The notes beneath the pieces are model-generated. The model had not been told where the DNA came from, searched no databases, and saw nothing but the letters and a program-made list of their open reading frames with translations. A stretch of DNA of 64,000 bases from Lachnospiraceae bacterium (lineage in GTDB: Bacteria; Bacillota; Clostridia; Lachnospirales; Lachnospiraceae), in the NCBI GenBank assembly GCA_021202465.1, contig JAJQCZ010000019.1:1-64000 (forward strand), in the 5' to 3' direction. The translations under genes were made by a program, and so were the position numbers. Positions within the stretch are counted from its first letter, which is position 1, and each line of letters begins with the position of its first letter. Below are positions 57,256 through 64,000 of the stretch, piece by piece.

Positions 57256-59562
57256 ATGGGAATGGAGTATTCCAAAATTGATCAATGGATTCTGGGGGAG
57301 GATTCCTTTGACCAGACTCATCTGGGAAAATGTGAGGCCGTGATGTCCCTCGGGAACGGCTATCTGGGACTGCGCTCCGCCACAGAGGAGAAATATCTGG
57401 GAGAGACGCGTGATCTGCTGATCAACGGCACCTTTGACCGTTTTGATGAGTCGGAGGTGACCGAGCTGCCCAATGCCGCCGATGTGACGGCAATGGAGCT
57501 GTGGATCGACGGGGAGCGTTTCTCCCTCGATCAGGGAAGCCATGCGGGATATCGCAGGGAGCTGAACCTGCGCACCGGAGAACTGACCCGGCAGGTGGAG
57601 TGGACCTCACCCCGGGGCAGCCGGGTGGGGCTTCGCTTCCGGCGGATCGTTTCCCTGAAACGGCTGCATGATATCGCACTCGAGGTCTGTGTGACGGCTC
57701 TCGATCAGCCGGTGAGCGTGAAGCTGCGCTCCGGGATCGACGCGCGGGTGACCAATACGGGCACCCAGCATTTCGCTGAGGGCGAGAAGCGTTTTTATGA
57801 GAAGAAATATATTCAGCTGCTGGAGACAACGAAAGAGAGCGGCATTACCTTTGTGCTGAACGCGGTACATCGTTTTGCACGGAATGGCGCGCCGCTGGAG
57901 CTGGCGACAGATGTAAATATTGACCGCCGTGTGATCTACGCGGATTATACGGTGGAACTGGCGCCGGGGGAGACCTTTACTGCGGAAAAATATGCCAACG
58001 TGTATACGACGCGGGATCTCGACTGTGCCGGACTGACGGTTCCGCAGCTGCAGGAGAAGACGCTCGATGATCTGAAAGAGTCGGCGGCGCTGGGTTACGC
58101 TGTGCTGGCGGAGGAATCCGCCGCCCAGTGGCGGGAAGAGGTCTGGGACCGGGCGCCCGTGGAGATCACAGGAGGCGAGAAGAGCTGCATGGACCTGTTC
58201 TCTCTGCGTTTCGCCCAGTATCATATGCGCCTGATGCTGCCCCGGCATGATAACCGCATGAACATCGGCGCCAAAGGACTCAGCGGTGAGGGTTACAAGG
58301 GACACTGCTTCTGGGATACCGAAATCTTCCTGTTGCCCTATTACATGTTCACTGACCCGGAGGCCGCCCGGAAGCTGGAGGAGTACCGATATCTCTCTCT
58401 GCCGGGCGCACATCGGAAGGCGGAGGAAAACGGCTACCGCGGGGCGATGTTCCCCTGGGAGTCCGCCTGGCTGGATGACGGGGAGACCTGCCCTCTCTAC
58501 ATGGGCACGGATATCCTCACCGGCACGCCGATCAAGGTGTGGTCCGGCATCATCGAGCAGCACATTACGGCCGACGTGGCTTTCGGTGCCTGGCAGTACA
58601 TCACCATCGCCGGAGATGAGGATTTCCTCGAGAAGTACGGCTATGAACTGATCATGGATACGGCGACCTTCTGGGCTTCCCGGCTGGAGCCGGGCGAGGA
58701 CGGGAAATATCACATCAATGACGTGGTGGGACCGGACGAATACCATGAGCATGTTAATGACAATGCCTTTACAAACTACATGGCCTGCTGGAACCTCAAC
58801 AAGGCTATTGAGTATTATCAGCAGCTGCAGACGGAGAATCCGGCGCTGCTCCGGAAGCTGGAGGAGAAGCTGAACCTGGCGGAGGCCTATCCCCGCTGGG
58901 TAGACGGCGCGGAGAAGATCTATCTGCCGCAGCCCACGGCGGAGGGAATCCTCCCCATGGACGACCGTTTCATGAACGGGCAGGAGATTGATCTGAGCAA
59001 ATATAAGAACCAGGAATTCGTGGCCGGTATCATGAAGGACTACAACCTGGATCAGATCCAGCATCTGCAGGTGTGCAAGCAGGCGGACTGCCTGGTGCTG
59101 TTCTATCTGCTCGAAGACCGGTTCCCGCCGGAGGTAAAGCGGGCCAGCTGGGCCTACTACGAGGCCCGTACCATTCACGACAGCTCCCTGTCCCTGTCGA
59201 CGCACAGCGTGCAGGCAGCCGATATGGGCGAGATGGAGATGGCCTACGACCTGTTCCGCCGGGCGGCGGCGATCGACCTGGGTCCGTACATGGGAACCTC
59301 GGACGCGGGCATTCACGCAGCCTCCTTCGGCGGCGTGTGGCAGTGTGTGGTCTACGGTTTCGGCGGCGTGCGCATGCTCAATGGGAAGCTGCGGATTGAA
59401 CCGCATCTGCCTGAGGGGTGGGACAGCCTGGCCTTCACCCTGATGTGGAAGGGACAGAAGCTTCAGGTCCGCGCGGGCCGGGACGGCTCGGCCACTGTGA
59501 AGAACCTGACCGGCACAGCTCCGGTCACCGTTACTCTGAACGGAGTGGAAGTGCAGCGGTAA
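57256..59562 (+). CDS. GH65 glycoside phosphorylase
   Basis: A 768-residue GH65 enzyme with an N-terminal beta-sandwich (about 1-265) and (alpha/alpha)6 barrel: Gly-Asn-Gly-Tyr-Leu-Gly-Leu-Arg at the start, Gly-His-Cys-Phe-Trp-Asp-Thr-Glu, and Gly-Pro-Asp-Glu-Tyr-His-Glu-His with catalytic acid Glu495. GH65 members phosphorolyse maltose, trehalose, kojibiose or nigerose to beta-glucose-1-phosphate and glucose. Specificity is not readable here. It shares its transcription unit with UbiD and is the most unusual sugar enzyme in the island. Confidence 0.93.
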   Translation: MGMEYSKIDQWILGEDSFDQTHLGKCEAVMSLGNGYLGLRSATEEKYLGETRDLLINGTFDRFDESEVTELPNAADVTAMELWIDGERFSLDQGSHAGYRRELNLRTGELTRQVEWTSPRGSRVGLRFRRIVSLKRLHDIALEVCVTALDQPVSVKLRSGIDARVTNTGTQHFAEGEKRFYEKKYIQLLETTKESGITFVLNAVHRFARNGAPLELATDVNIDRRVIYADYTVELAPGETFTAEKYANVYTTRDLDCAGLTVPQLQEKTLDDLKESAALGYAVLAEESAAQWREEVWDRAPVEITGGEKSCMDLFSLRFAQYHMRLMLPRHDNRMNIGAKGLSGEGYKGHCFWDTEIFLLPYYMFTDPEAARKLEEYRYLSLPGAHRKAEENGYRGAMFPWESAWLDDGETCPLYMGTDILTGTPIKVWSGIIEQHITADVAFGAWQYITIAGDEDFLEKYGYELIMDTATFWASRLEPGEDGKYHINDVVGPDEYHEHVNDNAFTNYMACWNLNKAIEYYQQLQTENPALLRKLEEKLNLAEAYPRWVDGAEKIYLPQPTAEGILPMDDRFMNGQEIDLSKYKNQEFVAGIMKDYNLDQIQHLQVCKQADCLVLFYLLEDRFPPEVKRASWAYYEARTIHDSSLSLSTHSVQAADMGEMEMAYDLFRRAAAIDLGPYMGTSDAGIHAASFGGVWQCVVYGFGGVRMLNGKLRIEPHLPEGWDSLAFTLMWKGQKLQVRAGRDGSATVKNLTGTAPVTVTLNGVEVQR

Positions 59563-59633
59563 GAGATCTCTGAATGAAAAGTCGAAAAGCCGGTTTTCGT
59601 AAAAAGAGAAAATGGTTTTACGCGGCATGCGGA

Positions 59634-59660
59634 GGGCAGACGAACGTCTGCCCTTTTCGC
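59634..59660 (+). terminator. Terminator after GH65
   Basis: GGGCAGACG pairs with CGTCTGCCC around AA, followed by TTTT, inside a wider GCATGCG/CGCATGC stem. Confidence 0.8.
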
Positions 59661-59691
59661 ATGCATCAGGCACAAATTGAGTTTGGTGGCT

Positions 59692-59769
59692 TACGCATAC
59701 GTGTCTTCATGTCGTTTTGCTTCCCCCAAAACAGGACGAAGCAGAATGTTGTAGTTTACGCATTCGTGC
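59692..59769 (+). repeat. Direct repeat TTACGCATWCGTG upstream of the suf locus
   Basis: Copies at 59692-59704 and 59757-59769, 65 bp apart and differing at one base, lie upstream of the promoter at 59822. The rest of the 334-base gap holds the GH65 terminator and this promoter. Confidence 0.55.
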
Positions 59770-59821
59770 CTGTACGCCTTGCAGGGTGGAAGTGTCCTCT
59801 GCAGATGCTTCCACAAACAGC

Positions 59822-59850
59822 TTGTAATCCGAAGTGATTTGGTGTATCAT
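59822..59850 (+). promoter_or_regulatory. Promoter of the minimal SUF operon
   Basis: TTGTAA (59822-59827), 17 bp, TATCAT (59845-59850). Confidence 0.6.
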
Positions 59851-59896
59851 CAGGGGGTGCGGCAATCGGATACGCACAGGAAAGCGAGATGAAATT

Positions 59897-60334
59897 ATGG
59901 ATCTTGAATTTGTAAAGAGCGCGATTCGCAAATCGCGATATGAGAACGAGACGAACCAGGTCAAGGGCCTGAAGCTGCCGGTCTCCGTGAATCTGGAGCT
60001 GGTCTATCCAAACCAGGTGAAGGAGGGCTCTGCCTTCCTGATCATTACCCGGACCTCCGTGGGTAATCCGGTCCAGAAATTCAGTATGTACGTGGAACAG
60101 GTATGCAGTTTTAAGATCGTGCATCTGGAGGACGATTTCGACACCAGCCGGGAAAATATGCAGAAATTTATCTCTGTGATCTGCCATCCCATCGCCCTGA
60201 AGGAGATGCAGAAGGCCATGGACGGTCTGACGGCTCTGTACCAGATCAACCCGATCAAGCTTCCCACCAATACCAAAGACGCCAGATCTGACAGCAATGT
60301 GCTTGATCTGTCCGGACGGGGACTCCCGAACTAG
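59897..60334 (+). CDS. Unknown protein preceding sufC
   Basis: A 145-residue protein that I cannot assign. A polar N-terminal helix is followed by alternating beta strands (Val-Ser-Val-Asn-Leu-Glu-Leu-Val, Ala-Phe-Leu-Ile-Ile-Thr-Arg, Val-Cys-Ser-Phe-Lys-Ile-Val) and a C-terminal helix ending Pro-Ile-Lys-Leu-Pro. The strand pattern faintly recalls SecB-like chaperones, but I see no defining motif. It has two Cys residues. Position 20 bases ahead of sufC, under a shared promoter, suggests a role in Fe-S assembly or in handling its clients. Confidence 0.6.
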   Translation: MDLEFVKSAIRKSRYENETNQVKGLKLPVSVNLELVYPNQVKEGSAFLIITRTSVGNPVQKFSMYVEQVCSFKIVHLEDDFDTSRENMQKFISVICHPIALKEMQKAMDGLTALYQINPIKLPTNTKDARSDSNVLDLSGRGLPN

Positions 60335-60354
60335 GAAACGAGGAGGGAAGAACG

Positions 60355-61098
60355 ATGCTAACACTGGAACATGTTTCATTTGATGTACAGGAGGACCGTG
60401 GTTCCAAGGAAATCATCCATGACGTGAGTTTTACGATCGAGGATCATCGATTCGTCGTGGTGACCGGCCCTAACGGCGGAGGCAAATCCACGCTGGCGAA
60501 GCTCATTGCCGGCATCGAGAAGCCGACGAGCGGCCGGATCTATTATCAGGATACGGATATCACGGATATGGGAATCACCGAGCGGGCGAAGCTGGGCATC
60601 AGCTATGCCTTTCAGCAGCCCGTGCGCTTTAAGGGCATTCAGGTCATCGACCTGCTGCGTCTGGCCTCGGGAAAGCAGCTGAAGGTGGCGGAGGCCTGCG
60701 ACTACCTGTCGGAGGTTGGTCTCTGTGCCAGAGACTATGTGAAGAGAGAAGTAAACGCCAGTCTGTCCGGCGGCGAGCTGAAGCGCATCGAGATCGCTAC
60801 AGTGCTGGCCCGCGGGACGAAGATGGCTGTCTTCGATGAACCGGAGGCGGGCATCGACTTGTGGAGCTTCCAGAACCTGATTCAGGTCTTCGAGCGGATG
60901 CGGGAGCGCGCCAACGGTTCGATCATGATCATCTCTCATCAGGAGAGAATTTTAAATATCGCCGATGAGATCGTCGTTATCACGAATGGACAGATCACCC
61001 GGCAGGGGCCGCGGGACGAGGTCCTGCCCGAGCTCCTGGGAAGCGACGCCGCCGTAGGCGCCTGCGATATATTGACCCGGAAGGGAGGCGGCAGGTAA
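60355..61098 (+). CDS. sufC: Fe-S assembly ATPase SufC (SmsC)
   Basis: A 247-residue ABC ATPase: Walker A Gly-Pro-Asn-Gly-Gly-Gly-Lys-Ser-Thr, signature Leu-Ser-Gly-Gly-Glu-Leu-Lys-Arg-Ile-Glu, Walker B Met-Ala-Val-Phe-Asp-Glu-Pro-Glu-Ala-Gly-Ile-Asp and switch Ile-Ser-His-Gln. The Glu-Pro-Glu-Ala-Gly form and neighbour SufB point to SufC rather than a transporter. The stop shares one base with the next start. Confidence 0.9.
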   Translation: MLTLEHVSFDVQEDRGSKEIIHDVSFTIEDHRFVVVTGPNGGGKSTLAKLIAGIEKPTSGRIYYQDTDITDMGITERAKLGISYAFQQPVRFKGIQVIDLLRLASGKQLKVAEACDYLSEVGLCARDYVKREVNASLSGGELKRIEIATVLARGTKMAVFDEPEAGIDLWSFQNLIQVFERMRERANGSIMIISHQERILNIADEIVVITNGQITRQGPRDEVLPELLGSDAAVGACDILTRKGGGR

Positions 61099-62015
61099 TG
61101 GATTCGATTCAAAAGAGGATACTGGAGGAGGTCGCCGGTCTCCACGAGACGCCGGAGGGCGCTTATAACATTCGCGCCAACGGGAAAATGGCGGCCCGGA
61201 ACACCACGGCTCATATTGACATCGTCAGCAAAGAGGACGGCAGCGGCATCGACATCTACGTGCAGCCGGGGACCCATAACGAGAGCGTCCACATCCCCGT
61301 GGTGCTGAGCCAGAGCGGCCTGAAGGAGGTCGTATACAACGATTTCCATATCGGCGCGGACAGCGACATCGTCATCGTCGCCGGCTGCGGCATCTACAAC
61401 TGCGGCGACCAGGACTCCGAGCATGACGGCATTCATCGTTTCTATGTAGGGAAGAACGCTAAAGTGCGGTATGTGGAGAAGCACTACGGAGAGGGCGACG
61501 GCAACGGCCAGCGCATCCTCAACCCCGGTACCGAGGTCTATATGGAAGAGGGCAGCTCCCTGGAAATGGAAATGGTGCAGATCCGCGGCGTGGACTCCAC
61601 CGTGCGTACCAATACCGCCGAACTGGCGGCGGGCGCCCGTCTGGTCGTGAAGGAGAGCTTGCTGACTCACGGAAAGCAGCAGGCCGTCAGCAAGTACAAA
61701 GTATGTCTGAATGGAGACGACGCCAGCGCCGACGTAGTCTCCCGGTCGGTGGCGCAGGAAGAGTCCTATCAGGAATTCGACTCGCGAATCATCGGCAATG
61801 CGCCCTGCAACGGGCATACCGAGTGCGACGCCATCATCATGGGCAATGCCCGCGTGCTGGCCATCCCGCAGCTTGAGGCCAACAACCTGGATGCGGCCCT
61901 GATCCATGAAGCCGCCATCGGCAAGATTGCCGGAGACCAGATCATCAAGCTCATGACTCTGGGACTGACCGAGGAAGAAGCCGAGGAGCAGATCATCAAT
62001 GGATTTTTGAAGTAG
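61098..62015 (+). CDS. sufB: Fe-S assembly scaffold SufB/SufD-like (SmsB)
   Basis: A 305-residue SufBD-family protein, much shorter than the 470 residues of classical SufB. Features are Ser-Glu-His-Asp-Gly-Ile-His-Arg-Phe, a beta-helix core, and Asn-Gly-His-Thr-Glu-Cys-Asp-Ala-Ile-Ile, then Glu-Ala-Ala-Ile-Gly-Lys-Ile-Ala-Gly-Asp-Gln, the SufB-type end. With SufC alone it makes the minimal two-subunit SUF system found in anaerobes and archaea. SufD, SufS and SufU are not nearby. Confidence 0.9.
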   Translation: MDSIQKRILEEVAGLHETPEGAYNIRANGKMAARNTTAHIDIVSKEDGSGIDIYVQPGTHNESVHIPVVLSQSGLKEVVYNDFHIGADSDIVIVAGCGIYNCGDQDSEHDGIHRFYVGKNAKVRYVEKHYGEGDGNGQRILNPGTEVYMEEGSSLEMEMVQIRGVDSTVRTNTAELAAGARLVVKESLLTHGKQQAVSKYKVCLNGDDASADVVSRSVAQEESYQEFDSRIIGNAPCNGHTECDAIIMGNARVLAIPQLEANNLDAALIHEAAIGKIAGDQIIKLMTLGLTEEEAEEQIINGFLK

Positions 62016-62082
62016 AGTCAGACAGGAATAGACTTTTGATTGCCTAAAATCACAGATACTTCATATGGGAAGACAAATTATA

Positions 62083-62134
62083 ATACCCCTCGGGCAGCGG
62101 CTCTGATTTTGAGCTCTGCTCTGAGGGGTATTTG
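62083..62134 (+). terminator. Terminator after the SUF operon
   Basis: ATACCCCTC pairs with GAGGGGTAT, with inner GCAG/CTGC and CTC/GAG pairs, followed by TTTG. The rest of the gap to 62301 shows no gene; a promoter is not clear. Confidence 0.7.
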
Positions 62135-62301
62135 CGTGTTCATCGTTGGCTTGTATCACAAGCAGTGTCTTGATGAACTCCTGCTGCTGCGGTTTCTACC
62201 CCGATTGCAGCTGTTGTTGCCAGTCAGGAACTTGGCAACTTTCTTAGGATGCTGTATAATATTCAGGAGAATTTCGTTTGTGTGACCTGAGAGGTAAAAT
62301 A

Positions 62302-62781
62302 ATGATCTTATATCATGGAAGCAACGTGGAAGTGAAAACTCCAAGAATCATCCCTTCTAAGAGATTACTCGATTTCGGCACGGGATTTTACCTTACAAGT
62401 GATTATGGACAGGCAAAACGGTGGGCGGAACGCACAGCGGCCAGAAGAGAAACGGGAGCGCCGGTGATTTCTGCTTTCTGTGTGGAGAAGGAGAAAATAT
62501 GGGAGTTAAATACATTGACTTTCGACTCTGCTGACGCGGCATGGCTGAAATATGTTTCTATGAATCGCACAGATCGATCCGCTGCAGATTCGTATGATAT
62601 CGTTATCGGTCCGGTCGCAAATGATCAGGCGATTCGGACTGTGAATAACTATCTGAAGGGCTACTTTTCGGAAGAAATTGCCATACAATTATTACTTCCT
62701 CAGAAATTGAAAGACCAATATGCATTTAAGACGGAGCTTGCGCTGACAGCACTGGAATTCAAGGAGGCGAGGTACTTGTGA
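62302..62781 (+). CDS. DUF3990 protein (ADP-ribosyltransferase-like, possible toxin)
   Basis: A 159-residue protein matching DUF3990: Ile-Leu-Tyr-His-Gly-Ser at the start, Leu-Asp-Phe-Gly-x-Gly-Phe-Tyr-Leu-Thr near 29-38, and Gln-Ala-x-Arg-Trp-Ala near 43-48. The Tyr-His-Gly-Ser and Phe-Gly-x-Gly-Phe-Tyr-x-Thr pattern recalls ADP-ribosyltransferases. Its stop overlaps the next start by 4 bases. The small coupled partners suggest toxin-antitoxin logic; activity is not shown. Confidence 0.75.
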   Translation: MILYHGSNVEVKTPRIIPSKRLLDFGTGFYLTSDYGQAKRWAERTAARRETGAPVISAFCVEKEKIWELNTLTFDSADAAWLKYVSMNRTDRSAADSYDIVIGPVANDQAIRTVNNYLKGYFSEEIAIQLLLPQKLKDQYAFKTELALTALEFKEARYL

Positions 62782-63023
62782 AGCGATTGGAGTCAGAGAC
62801 GATAGATTACTATAACCAGGAAGTAGTCAGGATGGCAGTGGAAAAATATGGTCTGAGTCCGATGGACGCTTTCAGGATGTTTGCCGAATCGAAGACGCAT
62901 GAAATGCTTGAGAATGCGGATTGCGGAATGACGGATTTTGGCGCGGGAGCAATTTTTGAAATATGGGAATGTGAAAAAGTGACGGGGGATCCAAAGAATT
63001 CCATATATATAAGAGGTGAGTAG
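62778..63023 (+). CDS. Small coupled protein, possible antitoxin
   Basis: An 81-residue acidic protein from a GTG start within the DUF3990 stop (GTGA overlap); AAGGAGG precedes it. Helical, with Glu-Lys-Tyr-Gly-Leu-Ser-Pro-Met-Asp-Ala-Phe-Arg-Met-Phe. It may belong to a DUF3791-related group often next to DUF3990, but this is uncertain. Confidence 0.65.
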   Translation: MKRLESETIDYYNQEVVRMAVEKYGLSPMDAFRMFAESKTHEMLENADCGMTDFGAGAIFEIWECEKVTGDPKNSIYIRGE

Positions 63024-63025
63024 CG

Positions 63026-63235
63026 ATGAGCGATGAAATGACCTTCTTCATGTATCTGGTGGAATGCTATGCGGAGCATAAGAATAAAAAAAGTGGCGAT
63101 GTGCTGAGAGAATGGGATGCACATGGTATCACGCAAAAGATCTATGATAACTATTGGCTTTATCATACGGAATGTCTTGAAAATGCTTATATGGACATTG
63201 ACAACCTAATCGCTACTGGGCAATATGCATGGTAA
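63026..63235 (+). CDS. DUF3791-like small protein
   Basis: A 69-residue helical protein with Phe-Phe-Met-Tyr-Leu-Val-Glu-Cys-Tyr-Ala near the start and Tyr-Trp-Leu-Tyr-His-Thr-Glu-Cys-Leu-Glu-Asn-Ala-Tyr-x-Asp-Ile-Asp, a pattern of DUF3791. It starts 2 bases after the previous stop. It is probably part of the same three-gene module. Confidence 0.7.
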   Translation: MSDEMTFFMYLVECYAEHKNKKSGDVLREWDAHGITQKIYDNYWLYHTECLENAYMDIDNLIATGQYAW

Positions 63236-63259
63236 AGATGATGACTGAGAGGTAGCAAT

Positions 63260-64000
63260 ATGAAAACGAATGACAGACCGCTTACAGATTTAATGAAAGC
63301 CGTAGATAGCGGTGCGGCACAGTTACCTGATTTCCAGAGAGGTTGGGTATGGGACGATGGACGTATCAAGGCATTGATACTCAGTGTCATCCATAACTTC
63401 CCTGTTGGTGCTGCGATGTTTCTGGAATACGGAAATGAGAGCATCCATTTTAAACACAAGCCCATTGAAGGCTCAGGCGCGGATCCTGCGACAGAGCCTG
63501 ACGAGCTGATTCTTGATGGACAGCAGAGACTGACCTCTCTTTACAATGCCCTTTACAGCAAGAATCCCGTGCATACGAAAACAGACAAGGGCAAAGAGAT
63601 AGACAGGTATTACTATCTGGATATTGAAAAAGCCCTTGATCCGAGTGCTGATGATGAGAATGTTGTCGTCTCGATTCCTGCAACGAGGCGGGTGACATCT
63701 GATTTCGGCAGGAATATTAAAATGGACCTCTCTACAAGGCAGGATGAATTCAGGAAGAAGATGTTCCCTCTTAACATCATTCTTAATTCCAGCGAAGAGC
63801 AGGGATGGCAGAACGAGTACTATGCCTATTACAATTATGACCCGGATGTTATCCGGCAGTTTACTGAGCTTTTCTCCAAAATCATCATGCCGACACAGAG
63901 GTATGCTATGCCTGTTATTCTGTTGGGCAAGGAGACGCCGAAAGAGGCGGTTTGCCAGGTGTTTGAAAATGTCAATACGGGTGGCGTATCTCTGACGGTT
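63260..64000 (+). CDS. DUF262 (GmrSD-type) protein, 3' truncated by window
   Basis: Open to the last base: 247 codons are visible. The N-terminal DUF262 domain shows Leu-Pro-Asp-Phe-Gln-Arg-Gly-Trp-Val-Trp (residues 23-32), Phe-Pro-Val-Gly-Ala-Ala-Met-Phe, and the nucleotide-site motif Leu-Asp-Gly-Gln-Gln-Arg-Leu-Thr-Ser-Leu, followed by Phe-Glu-Asn-Val-Asn-Thr-Gly-Gly. DUF262 occurs in GmrS of the GmrSD type IV restriction system and in other defence proteins. The C-terminal nuclease, if any, lies outside the window. It follows the DUF3990 module by 24 bases. Confidence 0.88.
   Translation, partial: MKTNDRPLTDLMKAVDSGAAQLPDFQRGWVWDDGRIKALILSVIHNFPVGAAMFLEYGNESIHFKHKPIEGSGADPATEPDELILDGQQRLTSLYNALYSKNPVHTKTDKGKEIDRYYYLDIEKALDPSADDENVVVSIPATRRVTSDFGRNIKMDLSTRQDEFRKKMFPLNIILNSSEEQGWQNEYYAYYNYDPDVIRQFTELFSKIIMPTQRYAMPVILLGKETPKEAVCQVFENVNTGGVSLTV

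Noticed and set aside
55454-59673. Long minus-strand open frames opposite the UbiD and GH65 genes
   Set aside because: Both are shadows of genes with clear catalytic motifs and ribosome sites on the plus strand.
1-64000. tRNA or rRNA genes, insertion sequences, CRISPR arrays, prophage
   Set aside because: I found no cloverleaf-like segments, transposase motifs, spaced repeats or phage structural genes by reading both strands, though a tRNA scan would be more decisive.

Overview
The window looks like chromosome of an anaerobic, spore-forming Clostridia, most likely a gut Lachnospiraceae (inference). Supporting signs are a sigma-K-type sporulation factor, a T-box leader, a CIRCE operator, a minimal SufCB pair, Nfn-type transhydrogenase, rubredoxin, BioY, corrinoid methyltransferases and strong TTGACA/TATAAT promoters with 17-bp spacers. 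The core looks GC-rich, while both ends (about 1-2,400 and 62,000-64,000) look more AT-rich and carry accessory genes.

Layout. 1-2,550: partial nucleoside deaminase, YjbR-like protein, an HTH regulator overlapping an AlbA_2/RecG-like protein with an in-frame 12-bp repeat, and decayed gene remnants. 2,550-5,800: a T-box-controlled operon (TIGR04076 protein, aldo/keto reductase, NhaC-type transporter). 5,980-8,870: rubredoxin, an acidic lipoprotein, and bioY under a BirA-like operator. 9,130-16,670: a corrinoid methyl-transfer locus (URO-D-family methyltransferase, pterin-binding methyltransferase, two corrinoid proteins, reductive activator, DUF2284 protein, PucR-type regulator). 16,670-24,300: htpG with CIRCE, GH36 alpha-galactosidase, tmcAL, pta and rpmF. 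24,600-35,530: L,D-transpeptidase, sigK, then hydrolase-dgt-dnaG-rpoD-trmK-nucleoside kinase and rnpB. 35,670-46,480: trigger-factor-like lipoprotein, BlaI-type regulator, a candidate small RNA, a MoxR/VWA pair, and a nitrogen/redox run (frameshifted glutamine synthetase, ANTAR regulator, purF, nfnAB).

46,560-59,560 is the most interesting region: a catabolic island with UbiX, a small unknown protein, tannase, an LpdD-like protein, a LysR regulator, a GPH transporter, an esterase, a GH3 enzyme, a UbiD decarboxylase and a GH65 phosphorylase. Together these could take up a galloylated or similar phenolic glycoside, cleave ester and glycosidic bonds, and decarboxylate the phenolic acid. The tannase and transporter promoters carry the same 10-bp palindrome in the same place relative to the -35 box, with a half-site at the ubiX promoter. 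This predicts one LysR regulon. With the corrinoid locus, which resembles acetogen O-demethylase clusters, it suggests a plant-phenolic specialist.

59,800-62,020 holds a minimal SUF system (unknown protein, SufC, SufB). 62,300-64,000 holds a DUF3990 protein, two small coupled genes and the start of a DUF262 gene, arranged like a toxin-antitoxin or defence module that continues past the window.
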